Assembly (NCBI GenBank): GCA_029933755.1
Contig: JAOZNO010000264.1
Location: 1-5,744 of the forward strand
Origin: Bacteroidales bacterium
Lineage (GTDB): Bacteria; Bacteroidota; Bacteroidia; Bacteroidales; NBLH01
DNA: 5,744 bases
Reading direction: 5' to 3'
The notes under the pieces are model-generated. The model saw nothing but the letters and a program-made list of their open reading frames with translations. It searched no databases and was not told the DNA's origin. Of the stretch, positions 1-5,744 are shown piece by piece (positions within the stretch are counted from its first letter, which is position 1; each line of letters starts with the position of its first letter). The translations under genes and the position numbers were made by a program.

Positions 1-61
1 TTAGTAAAAAAATTTAATAAATGGACCTTTTGTATATTTAACATAAGCTAACTGATTAATT

Positions 62-77
62 CCCCGCTAAGGCGGGG
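62..77. repeat. GC-rich hairpin palindrome CCCCGC-TAAG-GCGGGG
   Basis: Six perfect G-C pairs (62-67 with 72-77) enclose a four-base TAAG loop. This is an isolated GC-rich palindrome in AT-rich DNA. A run of six T begins only at 89, 11 bases past the stem, and no gene visibly ends upstream, so it is not a convincing intrinsic terminator on the plus strand. The minus-strand direction has no T run directly after the stem either. It resembles the small palindromes of dispersed intergenic repeats, although it could be the processed or terminal hairpin of an upstream transcript. Confidence 0.6.
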
Positions 78-86
78 CAGGCTATA

Positions 87-228
87 CGTTTTTTCTTTGT
101 TGGAATTGAGGCAAGCCTGTGCAGAGCTCAGCCGAAGTAAACTTTGAAGCTGTATGTTTATACTACAAGAGGTTTGCAACTGCCTGTCCCGAACTTTATT
201 CGGGAAAAAGTCCGGCAAAGAAAAAATG
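87..228 (+). repeat. long inverted repeat forming an 18-pair helix
   Basis: Positions 87-104 pair with 211-228 without interruption, giving 18 pairs: 15 Watson-Crick and 3 G-U (88 with 227, 100 with 215, 101 with 214). The core joins the T run plus CTTTG at 89-99 to the CAAAG plus A run at 216-226. All three non-Watson-Crick positions are G-U in a plus-strand RNA but would be A-C mismatches in a minus-strand RNA, which favours folding of a rightward transcript. The helix encloses 106 bases that include the 187-205 hairpin. It may be a structured small RNA, a leader of unknown class, or the arms of a degenerate miniature repeat element. I recognise no known RNA family. The pairing is seen directly; any function is inference. 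Confidence 0.5.
187..205. repeat. hairpin palindrome TCCCGAA-CTTTA-TTCGGGA
   Basis: A perfect seven-pair stem (187-193 with 199-205) closes a five-base loop. An A run follows on the plus strand, so this is not a rightward terminator. Read leftward, the stem follows a short T run rather than preceding one. It sits inside the loop of the 87-228 helix. The bases GCCTGTCCC at 182-190 could alternatively pair with GGGGCAGGC at 74-82. This pattern suits a member of a palindromic intergenic repeat family. Confidence 0.55.
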
Positions 229-452
229 CACCTTTGGTAAATTTATCGTTTTTAAATATTTTCACTATTTTGGTTTAAGATGCAAATTGACAGATAATTA
301 ACAAAGTATTTAATAAATTTATGAACCTTTAGCTCATGCGTAGCATAATTAATCAGGCTAAAAGCTGTATTACAAATAAAGCCCATCCAATTAAGCAGTT
401 TTTTTATTGTTATACAACAACTTTCAAAAAAAATGAGTAAAAATTAAAAAAA

Positions 453-466
453 TATCTTTATATTTA
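453..466 (+). promoter_or_regulatory. candidate Bacteroidota -7 element
   Basis: Two overlapping octamers, TATCTTTA (453-460) and TATATTTA (459-466), each differ by one base from the Bacteroidota -7 consensus TAnnTTTG recognised by the primary sigma factor. They follow a long A-rich stretch. No TTTG-type -33 element lies at the usual distance upstream, and TTTG is absent from the whole plus strand between 300 and 638. If used, transcription would start near 467-475 and leave a leader of about 165-170 bases. This is a weak candidate from consensus matching only. Confidence 0.3.
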
Positions 467-521
467 CTCCCGATATAGGCAAATAATCAATTTTAACCAA
501 ATTGTTATCACTTTTTATAAT

Positions 522-582
522 AAATCGTATAAATGAAATACTTCAGTTACATGTACGACATCTTACAGTACAAAATCGTATA
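522..582. promoter_or_regulatory. candidate operator: spaced direct repeat with central palindrome
   Basis: The decamer AAATCGTATA occurs exactly at 522-531 and 573-582, 51 bases start to start, or about five helical turns. The palindrome TACATGTA at 548-555 is centred within half a base of the midpoint between the copies. TGTAC (552-556) and GTACA (569-573) form a further inverted pair. The array ends 56 bases before the transporter start codon, a typical place for regulator binding. The arrangement would suit a dimeric or looping regulator such as those controlling carbohydrate uptake loci, but none is encoded in the window. The repeats are directly visible; the operator role is inference. 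Confidence 0.35.
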
Positions 583-592
583 CAAATAATTG

Positions 593-620
593 TTGTGTGT
601 TTTTTAATATCCTAATTTAC
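593..620 (+). promoter_or_regulatory. weak alternative promoter close to the transporter start
   Basis: TTG at 593-595 is followed after 17 bases by TAATTTAC at 613-620. This is roughly the spacing of Bacteroidota -33 and -7 elements, but the second octamer misses two of the six fixed positions of TAnnTTTG. It would give a leader of only about 10-15 bases and would place the 522-582 repeat array upstream of the polymerase, a sensible activator position. It is kept as an alternative to the 453-466 candidate. Confidence 0.18.
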
Positions 621-638
621 TAACTAAACTTTATTTTT

Positions 639-3600
639 ATGAGAAAGATCATGATTTCTGTCCTGATGCTTTTAGTAGTATTGAGTGGCAGTTTGTATGC
701 GCAAGAGCGTACAATTACGGGTAAAGTAACTGATGTCTCTGATGGCTCAAGTCTACCCGGAGTAAACATTGCCGTTGTAGGAACAGCGCAAGGCACAATC
801 ACTGATATGGATGGAATTTTTTCTATCAAACTATCCGGTGATAATGCTTCGCTCAGTTTCTCATTTATGGGTTATACTACCAAAACAATTGCAGTTGGTA
901 GTCAAACAAACATTAATGTTACACTTGAAGCGTCTGATGTAGGCCTTGAAGAGGTGGTGGTTGTTGGTTACGGTACTATGAAAAAGGAAAATTTAACCGG
1001 TGCTGTTGCAACTGTTGACGTAGTTAAAGCACTTGAAGCAAGACCCATTGCAGATGTAGGAAGAAATTTGCAAGGTGTTGTGTCGGGTCTTACTGTTACC
1101 TATGCGAGTGGAAACATTAATGACGATGCCAATATTAAGTTAAGAGGTTTTGGTTCTGTTAATGGAAGTAGTGACCCCCTTGTTCTTATTGATGGAGTTG
1201 AAGGAAAGTTATCTGACGTTAACCCCGAAGCAGTTGCCAGCATTTCGGTATTAAAAGATGCTGCCTCAACTTCAATATATGGAGCCAGAGCAGCCTTTGG
1301 AGTTATACTGGTAACAACAAAAAAAGGAAAAGCAGGAAAAACAACGGTAAATTATTCAAATAACTTTTCCTGGAGTACTCCAATTTTTGACCTTAAACAT
1401 GCACCTATGGATCCTTTAATGGATGCAATTCATACAGCAAAAGAAAGAAATAATGGAGGTGCTCCTTTTGCATTTGGAATGGGTGGTACTGACTGGAGAC
1501 AAAGAAGTATTGACTGGGAAAACCAATATGGATATCTGGGAAGCAGCATGACTGATGATGTTATGCAAGAAGGAAGGGATTTTGAAGTTATTGGCGGACA
1601 ATTCTATTCTTATAGGTCATGGGATGTATTTGATCAAATATTAGTAGATAAAGCCTTTGCTCAAACCCATAATATATCAATTGGTGGTGGTTCTGAGAAA
1701 GTTCAATATAACATTGGTTATGGATATACTGCCAGAGAAGGTTCGTATAAAGAAAATACTGAAACTTTGGATAAGCATAATTTCAATGCTAGTTTAACGG
1801 CCAAATTAAACGACTGGGCCACACTGAATTTTCGTACTATGTATTCTAAAAGAATATATGAAGAGCCTTTTAATTATAGAGCAGGTACTTTAGGTTATCT
1901 TTTTTATGCAATGAGATGGCCAAGCAACTTCCCTTATGGAGTTTCTGATGGTGATACTTATGGTGCTCCGGCAGGAACTAGCTTTATTGGCCCTGTTGGC
2001 TTTTTAAGAGAAGCAAACAGGAACCGATTTGAAAGAGACTACTCCAGACATACTTTAGAAGGTGTATTTAATATTATTAAGAAGGAAAAACAAACACTGG
2101 ATTTTACAACAAACTTTTCTTATTCTCATGCTTCAGAAGCAAATCATGAAAAAGGTGGAACAATACCTATGATAAACTGGTGGAGCCAGGGAAACGCGCC
2201 TGAATTTGATCCTTTATATTACGCAACAAACACTTCTCGAAATCAGACTACTTACAGAACTGAAAATGAGGACTTATACGCATTTAACGGCTTTGCAAAT
2301 TACCTCAACACGTCCAAAGACGGACACACGTTTAGTTTATTGGGTGGAATGAATGTTGAGAAAAGCAAGTATTTATATATATATTCAACAAAACCCTTTT
2401 TGTTAGATCCAAATCTTCCGGAACTTGCACTTGCTACAGGTGATGCAAGTACAAACAATTCCAAAGAAGACTGGAGCGTAATGGGTTTCTTTGCTCGCTT
2501 CAACTATAATTATAAGAATAAATTATTGTTGGAATTTAACGGAAGAATGGATGGCTCATCAAGATTCCCTGCAGGAGATCGATTTGCCTTCTTCCCATCA
2601 ATGTCTGCTGGTTACAAAATTTCTGAAGAAGATTTTGCAAAAGGAATGTTTGAAACGATTAAGGTAAGCAGTCTTAAATTTAGAGCTTCTTGGGGACAAA
2701 TAGGATACCAGGATGTAGGACAGTATGCTTTTATCTCAACCATTAGCGACACAGAAGCTGATTGGATTGTAAATAGTCAATCCGAGAAAACTTTTTATAA
2801 CCCAAAAGCCGTTTCGCCTTCACTAACATGGGAAACGATTGAGACAATTGATTTTGGTGTAGATTTAGGATTGTTCAATAATAAAGTTGAGCTTATATTT
2901 GATTGGTATCAAAGAACAAATAAAGATATGTTAGGCCCCGGACAACAATTACCTGTTGTTTTTGGTGCTTCTATTCCCCAGGTTAATTCAGGAGAATTAC
3001 AGACCAAGGGTTGGGAACTAACACTTAATACAAAACATCAGTTTAATAAAGACTTTGACATATTTGTTAGCGGTGTTATTTCTGATGCTACAGCTGAAAT
3101 CACAAAATGGAATAATGAAACAGGTATTCTTTCAGATTTTTACCCGGGAATGAAATTGGGTGATATTTGGGGTTTGGAAACTGATCGATTATTTCAGGCA
3201 AATGATTTTAATGGTGATGGTACATTACAAGACGGTATTCCTGTTCAGGATCCAAACATTTATTCTTCGGGATTTAATTTAGGCCCAGGTGATGTAAAAT
3301 ACATTGACCAAAATGGAGACGGTGTTGTTGATAAAGGAACTTTTACTAAAGACGATCATGGAGATCTTGTGATAATTGGAAATACAACTCCAAGATATGA
3401 ATATAGTATTAGAGCAGGTACAAATTTCAAAGGAATTGATTTTAGTTTCTTATTTCAGGGGGTCGGAAAAAGAGATTATTGGGGAATTGGTAACGTAGCG
3501 GTAGCAAACTTCCATTATGATAATCTATTTGAACATCAGACTGATTATTGGACAGAAGACAATACTGGTGCATTTTATCCAAGACCTTTTGCATCGAATC

Positions 3601-3956
3601 TGGCTACTTATGTTCCTAATACAAGAAATATTGGTCGTTTACTTACACCTGGCGGATACATGAACATGAGAGGTATTAACAACTTAGTTCCTCAATCCAG
3701 ATATCTTCAAAACCTGGCTTATTTCCGTCTTAAGGATATTACTTTAGGTTATACTTTCCCATCAAATGTTATGGAAAAATATAAAATAGAAAGATTGAGA
3801 ATATATTTTGCTGCCTATAATGTATGGGAATCAACAAATTCAATTTCTAATGTTGATCCTGAATCAGGTATTAATAGCCACTCTTCATACTCATTTTATG
3901 GTACAAGCATACCTCAGTCAAGAAGTTTTTCATTTGGATTACAAATAACACTTTAG
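639..3956 (+). CDS. SusC/RagA-family TonB-dependent outer-membrane transporter
   Basis: Outer-membrane barrel expected to import a ligand handed over by the downstream SusD-like lipoprotein, powered by TonB-ExbBD. Residues 1-21 form a signal peptide with likely cleavage after Ala21 (LYA|QE). Residues 25-97 match a CarboxypepD_reg-like beta-sandwich. EEVVVVGYG at 104-112 is the TonB-box region. The plug spans about 113-230 and ends in the SusC/RagA signature: LVLIDGV at 181-187, SVLKDAAS at 203-210, SIYGARAA at 212-219, GVILVTTKKG at 221-230. The remaining ~870 residues are the beta-barrel, ending in the strand SFSFGLQITL. Asp/Gly-rich loops at 855-865 and 890-898 (DQNGDGVVD), then GNTTPRYEYS (914-923) and FQGVGKRD (939-946), are typical of one SusC branch. 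At 1105 residues the length is normal and the frame intact. There is no N-terminal STN domain, so it is not a sigma/anti-sigma signalling transducer. The start is the first ATG; Met5 is an alternative, and there is no Shine-Dalgarno, only an AT-rich leader. The gene lies 4 bases before its partner. The substrate is unknown. Confidence 0.96.
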   Translation: MRKIMISVLMLLVVLSGSLYAQERTITGKVTDVSDGSSLPGVNIAVVGTAQGTITDMDGIFSIKLSGDNASLSFSFMGYTTKTIAVGSQTNINVTLEASDVGLEEVVVVGYGTMKKENLTGAVATVDVVKALEARPIADVGRNLQGVVSGLTVTYASGNINDDANIKLRGFGSVNGSSDPLVLIDGVEGKLSDVNPEAVASISVLKDAASTSIYGARAAFGVILVTTKKGKAGKTTVNYSNNFSWSTPIFDLKHAPMDPLMDAIHTAKERNNGGAPFAFGMGGTDWRQRSIDWENQYGYLGSSMTDDVMQEGRDFEVIGGQFYSYRSWDVFDQILVDKAFAQTHNISIGGGSEKVQYNIGYGYTAREGSYKENTETLDKHNFNASLTAKLNDWATLNFRTMYSKRIYEEPFNYRAGTLGYLFYAMRWPSNFPYGVSDGDTYGAPAGTSFIGPVGFLREANRNRFERDYSRHTLEGVFNIIKKEKQTLDFTTNFSYSHASEANHEKGGTIPMINWWSQGNAPEFDPLYYATNTSRNQTTYRTENEDLYAFNGFANYLNTSKDGHTFSLLGGMNVEKSKYLYIYSTKPFLLDPNLPELALATGDASTNNSKEDWSVMGFFARFNYNYKNKLLLEFNGRMDGSSRFPAGDRFAFFPSMSAGYKISEEDFAKGMFETIKVSSLKFRASWGQIGYQDVGQYAFISTISDTEADWIVNSQSEKTFYNPKAVSPSLTWETIETIDFGVDLGLFNNKVELIFDWYQRTNKDMLGPGQQLPVVFGASIPQVNSGELQTKGWELTLNTKHQFNKDFDIFVSGVISDATAEITKWNNETGILSDFYPGMKLGDIWGLETDRLFQANDFNGDGTLQDGIPVQDPNIYSSGFNLGPGDVKYIDQNGDGVVDKGTFTKDDHGDLVIIGNTTPRYEYSIRAGTNFKGIDFSFLFQGVGKRDYWGIGNVAVANFHYDNLFEHQTDYWTEDNTGAFYPRPFASNLATYVPNTRNIGRLLTPGGYMNMRGINNLVPQSRYLQNLAYFRLKDITLGYTFPSNVMEKYKIERLRIYFAAYNVWESTNSISNVDPESGINSHSSYSFYGTSIPQSRSFSFGLQITL

Positions 3957-3960
3957 AACT

Positions 3961-5640
3961 ATGAAAAAAATAATATTTATACTAACATTAATAATCGGTT
4001 TCGCGGCATGCGAAGACGATTTCTTAGATATTCAGCCAGAGACTGAGTTTACTGACGATAACTTTTGGACTAGTGAATCAAACTTACAGGCATTTGCCTA
4101 TGGTCTATATGATAACTTCCAGGGATATGGTGATGGAGGCTTTTTTGGTGGAGACCACTTCTTTTCAGTTAATAACGATGATGTAATGGCTTTAGATGAT
4201 CGAACAGAATTGGATTTTCCAACAACTGTTCCGGCAACTTCATCAGGAACTGACTGGACATGGAGCTATATACGTAAAGCTAATGTGCTGATTGAAGGTA
4301 CTGATAAAGCATCTGTGGATGAAGCTACCAAGAATAAGTATATTGCAATTGGACGATTCTTTAGAGCTTATATGTATTGGGAGAAAGTAAGGACATTTGG
4401 AGATGTTCCCTTTTACGATAAAACTATAGAAAGCACTGATGAAGAAGCTTTATATAAAGCAAGAGATTCACGTGTTGATGTAGTTAATAAAATTGTAGAA
4501 GATTTGGACTTTGCCATTGCAAACCTTGATGATGGAACAGACAAACTTCATGTAACAAAATGGACTGCTCTAGCATTAAAATCAAGGGTGTGTTTAGCAG
4601 CGGGAACAACATTTAAGTATCATAATGTTTCTGGATCTAACCCTAATACGTTGTTACAAGCATCTCATGATGCTTCAGCAGCAATTATGGCATCGGGTTT
4701 ATTTGAACTACATAGTAGTTATGTTGAACTATTTTCCAGTGAGGATTTATCTGCAAACGCAGAAGTTATATTAATGAAAAAATATAATGAAAATATGCCT
4801 CACAGTATTCACAGTTTTATTTTTCATGAACCATATTTTGGATTTTCTTATTCTGCTATTTCCTCATTCTTAATGGCTGATGGAAGGCCTATCAGTTTTG
4901 ATGGAACTGCTCATCCAGATTATACAGAATGGGAATTTACAACAACAGAAACCTTAACAACATCTCTTACTTCTTTTAACACTTATGTTGGTGCAACTGA
5001 TGGAAGGGACTTGAGGATGGCAAACATTGTTGATACAACAAGACTGATTTTCCCTTTTAACAAGGGTATTCCTATGTATTCTCCTGTGAAATATGCAACT
5101 TATGATCTTATTAGAGAGCAACCAACACAAGGAGTACAAGCTACTACGGATGCACCAATATTCAGATATGGTGAAGTTTTATTAAATTATGCTGAAGCCG
5201 CTTTTGAATTAGGAGGCATTTCTCAGGCAGACCTGGATAATACAATTAATTTATTAAGAGCCAGAGCTGGTATAGCTGACCTAACAGTAGGTGTTGGTTT
5301 TGTTGCAGATGACAAAGACCCAGCAGTAGATGCCTTATTGTGGGAAATCAGAAGAGAAAGAAGAGTGGAGCTAATGATGGAGCCATTCAGAAAATTTGAT
5401 CTGATAAGATGGGCTAATGGACCATATTATGATAAAGATGATAGTTATTATGGTGTAAAAATAGACCCTGCTGTTCAATTTGAAGCTGGCATAACGGTTC
5501 TTAAAACAGCCGATGGTTATCTTTATACTCAGGCAGCGGGTGATAGAAGAACACCTTGGATTGATCGAAAATATCTGGAGCCATTACCGGCAGACCAATT
5601 AACTTTGAATTCTAATCTAACTCAAAACACCGGCTGGTAA
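3961..5640 (+). CDS. SusD/RagB-family surface substrate-binding lipoprotein
   Basis: Ligand-binding lipoprotein that in known systems caps the extracellular side of its SusC partner. The N-terminus has KK, a hydrophobic stretch and the lipobox FAAC with Cys17 as the lipidation site. The following EDD (18-20) fits the acidic surface-export signal of Bacteroidota lipoproteins. Residues about 21-215 form the SusD-like N-terminal part with helical TPR-type pairs: DDFLDIQP (19-26), WSYIRKANVLIEG (101-113), RFFRAYMYWEKVRTFGDVPF (132-151) and KWTALALKSRVCLAAG (200-215). Residues about 260-559 match the SusD_RagB domain: FRYGEVLLNYAEAA (401-414), LLRARAG (431-437), EIRRERRVELMMEPFRKFDL (462-481) continuing IRWA, and the family ending LNSNLTQNTGW (549-559). 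The 559-residue length is normal and there is no frameshift. The start lies 4 bases after the transporter stop with no Shine-Dalgarno, so translational coupling in one transcript is likely. It is the last gene before a strong terminator. The sequence does not reveal the ligand; glycans are commonest for the family. Confidence 0.96.
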   Translation: MKKIIFILTLIIGFAACEDDFLDIQPETEFTDDNFWTSESNLQAFAYGLYDNFQGYGDGGFFGGDHFFSVNNDDVMALDDRTELDFPTTVPATSSGTDWTWSYIRKANVLIEGTDKASVDEATKNKYIAIGRFFRAYMYWEKVRTFGDVPFYDKTIESTDEEALYKARDSRVDVVNKIVEDLDFAIANLDDGTDKLHVTKWTALALKSRVCLAAGTTFKYHNVSGSNPNTLLQASHDASAAIMASGLFELHSSYVELFSSEDLSANAEVILMKKYNENMPHSIHSFIFHEPYFGFSYSAISSFLMADGRPISFDGTAHPDYTEWEFTTTETLTTSLTSFNTYVGATDGRDLRMANIVDTTRLIFPFNKGIPMYSPVKYATYDLIREQPTQGVQATTDAPIFRYGEVLLNYAEAAFELGGISQADLDNTINLLRARAGIADLTVGVGFVADDKDPAVDALLWEIRRERRVELMMEPFRKFDLIRWANGPYYDKDDSYYGVKIDPAVQFEAGITVLKTADGYLYTQAAGDRRTPWIDRKYLEPLPADQLTLNSNLTQNTGW

Positions 5641-5653
5641 AAATTAAAAGAAG

Positions 5654-5683
5654 AAAGGGGTTGTTTTAACAGCCCCTTTTTTT
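5654..5683 (+). terminator. intrinsic terminator of the SusCD operon
   Basis: Positions 5654-5664 pair with 5669-5679 in an uninterrupted 11-pair stem (one G-U pair, 5661 with 5672) around the four-base loop TTTA. The centre is GGGG against CCCC. The descending arm runs into seven T at 5677-5683. The stem begins 14 bases after the stop codon at 5638-5640, so the transcript should end directly after the lipoprotein gene. The A run on the ascending side could support some termination from the opposite direction too. Confidence 0.92.
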
Positions 5684-5744
5684 ATACCCCCTTATATCCG
5701 CACCTAAATTACTAATAGCCTAATTGCATTGAGTCCGAAGGAAT

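Larger units (their letters stand above)
12..330. repeat. dispersed imperfect direct repeats (ATTTAATAAAT / TGNACCTTTNG)
   Basis: The 11-base string ATTTAATAAAT occurs at 12-22 and 308-318. Each copy is followed closely by ACCTTT, at 25-30 and 325-330. A third ACCTTT copy at 230-235 lies in a longer match: 227-247 agrees with 22-42 at 17 of 21 positions. All three share the pattern TGNACCTTTNG. The copies bracket the structured patch, which would fit an inserted or duplicated intergenic element with degraded edges. The strings are AT-rich and short, so some of the similarity may be chance. No function is claimed. Confidence 0.4.
1..638. other. gene-free upstream region with structured patch and AT-rich leader
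   Basis: No reading frame in this 638-base stretch resembles a known protein family, and no upstream gene visibly ends in it. About 60-230 is richer in G and C than its surroundings and is packed with inverted repeats, described in separate entries. About 230-638 is very AT-rich, with many A and T runs, as is usual for the control region in front of a Bacteroidota operon. A GTG-started 60-codon frame at 119-301 overlaps the inverted repeats, has no recognisable domain, and is probably fortuitous. I see no tRNA, rRNA, CRISPR or transposase signature here. This is a description of content; only the promoter role of the 3' part is a functional inference. Confidence 0.7.

Noticed and set aside
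62..94. Hairpin plus T run as an intrinsic terminator for an upstream gene
   Set aside because: Eleven bases separate the stem from the T run, and no gene visibly ends before it, so the geometry is not that of an intrinsic terminator.
119..301. GTG-started 60-codon open frame on the plus strand
   Set aside because: It overlaps the inverted repeats, has no recognisable domain or signal, and an AT-rich composition at its end; its codons are better explained as a by-product of the structured non-coding segment. Matches in other genomes would likely reflect a shared repeat rather than a protein.
516..521. TATAAT as a sigma70-type -10 box
   Set aside because: A chance match in AT-rich DNA; Bacteroidota primary promoters use TAnnTTTG, and there is no fitting -35 at 17 bases.
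620..829. Reverse-strand open frame across the transporter start
   Set aside because: Antisense shadow of the signal peptide and N-terminal domain region, with no family resemblance. The same applies to reverse-strand frames at 1416-1601, 2300-2503 and 4954-5139.
639..950. Transporter as a sigma/anti-sigma-coupled transducer
   Set aside because: The CarboxypepD_reg-like domain follows the signal peptide directly; there is no STN signalling domain, and no FecR or ECF sigma gene in the window.
5684..5744. Possible repeat fragment with ATTGAGTCCGAAGGAAT at the right edge
   Set aside because: It shares only short words (ATTGAG, CCGAAG) with 105-137 and is cut by the window end, so no element can be defined.
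1..5744. CRISPR array, tRNA, rRNA, insertion sequence or phage genes
   Set aside because: No regularly spaced repeats, cloverleaf, rRNA segments, transposase or integrase motifs were seen on either strand.

Overview
The window looks like chromosomal DNA of a Bacteroidota species. It is AT-rich, its two complete genes form a SusC/SusD pair (a gene arrangement specific to that phylum), both starts lack a Shine-Dalgarno sequence, and the lipoprotein carries acidic residues just after its lipidated cysteine, as surface lipoproteins of this phylum do. An environmental member of Bacteroidia or Cytophagia is plausible, but the genus cannot be read from this sequence.

Layout. Positions 1-638 hold no convincing gene. 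Roughly 60-230 is a GC-richer patch full of self-complementary structure: two compact hairpins (62-77 and 187-205), and an 18-pair long-range helix between 87-104 and 211-228. About 230-640 is very AT-rich and should contain the promoter and control sites of the operon. It includes a 10-base direct repeat at 522-531 and 573-582, with an 8-base palindrome midway between the copies. Positions 639-3956 encode a full-length SusC/RagA-type TonB-dependent outer-membrane transporter of 1105 residues. Four bases later, 3961-5640 encode its SusD/RagB-type surface lipoprotein partner of 559 residues. A strong intrinsic terminator follows at 5654-5683. The last 60 bases show nothing assignable.

How the genes work together. 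In the known SusCD systems, SusD-like lipoproteins sit as a lid on the extracellular face of a SusC-like barrel, bind a ligand (usually an oligosaccharide, sometimes peptides or other polymers), and close over the barrel. TonB-ExbBD then energises uptake. Here the pair is tightly spaced and followed at once by a terminator. No glycoside hydrolase, lyase, sulfatase, peptidase or regulator lies in the window, so the substrate cannot be inferred.

The coding part is ordinary for the phylum. The less explained part is the structured upstream region. It could be a decayed intergenic repeat element or a structured RNA, and the sequence alone does not decide between them. I see no clear evidence of a previously undescribed system.
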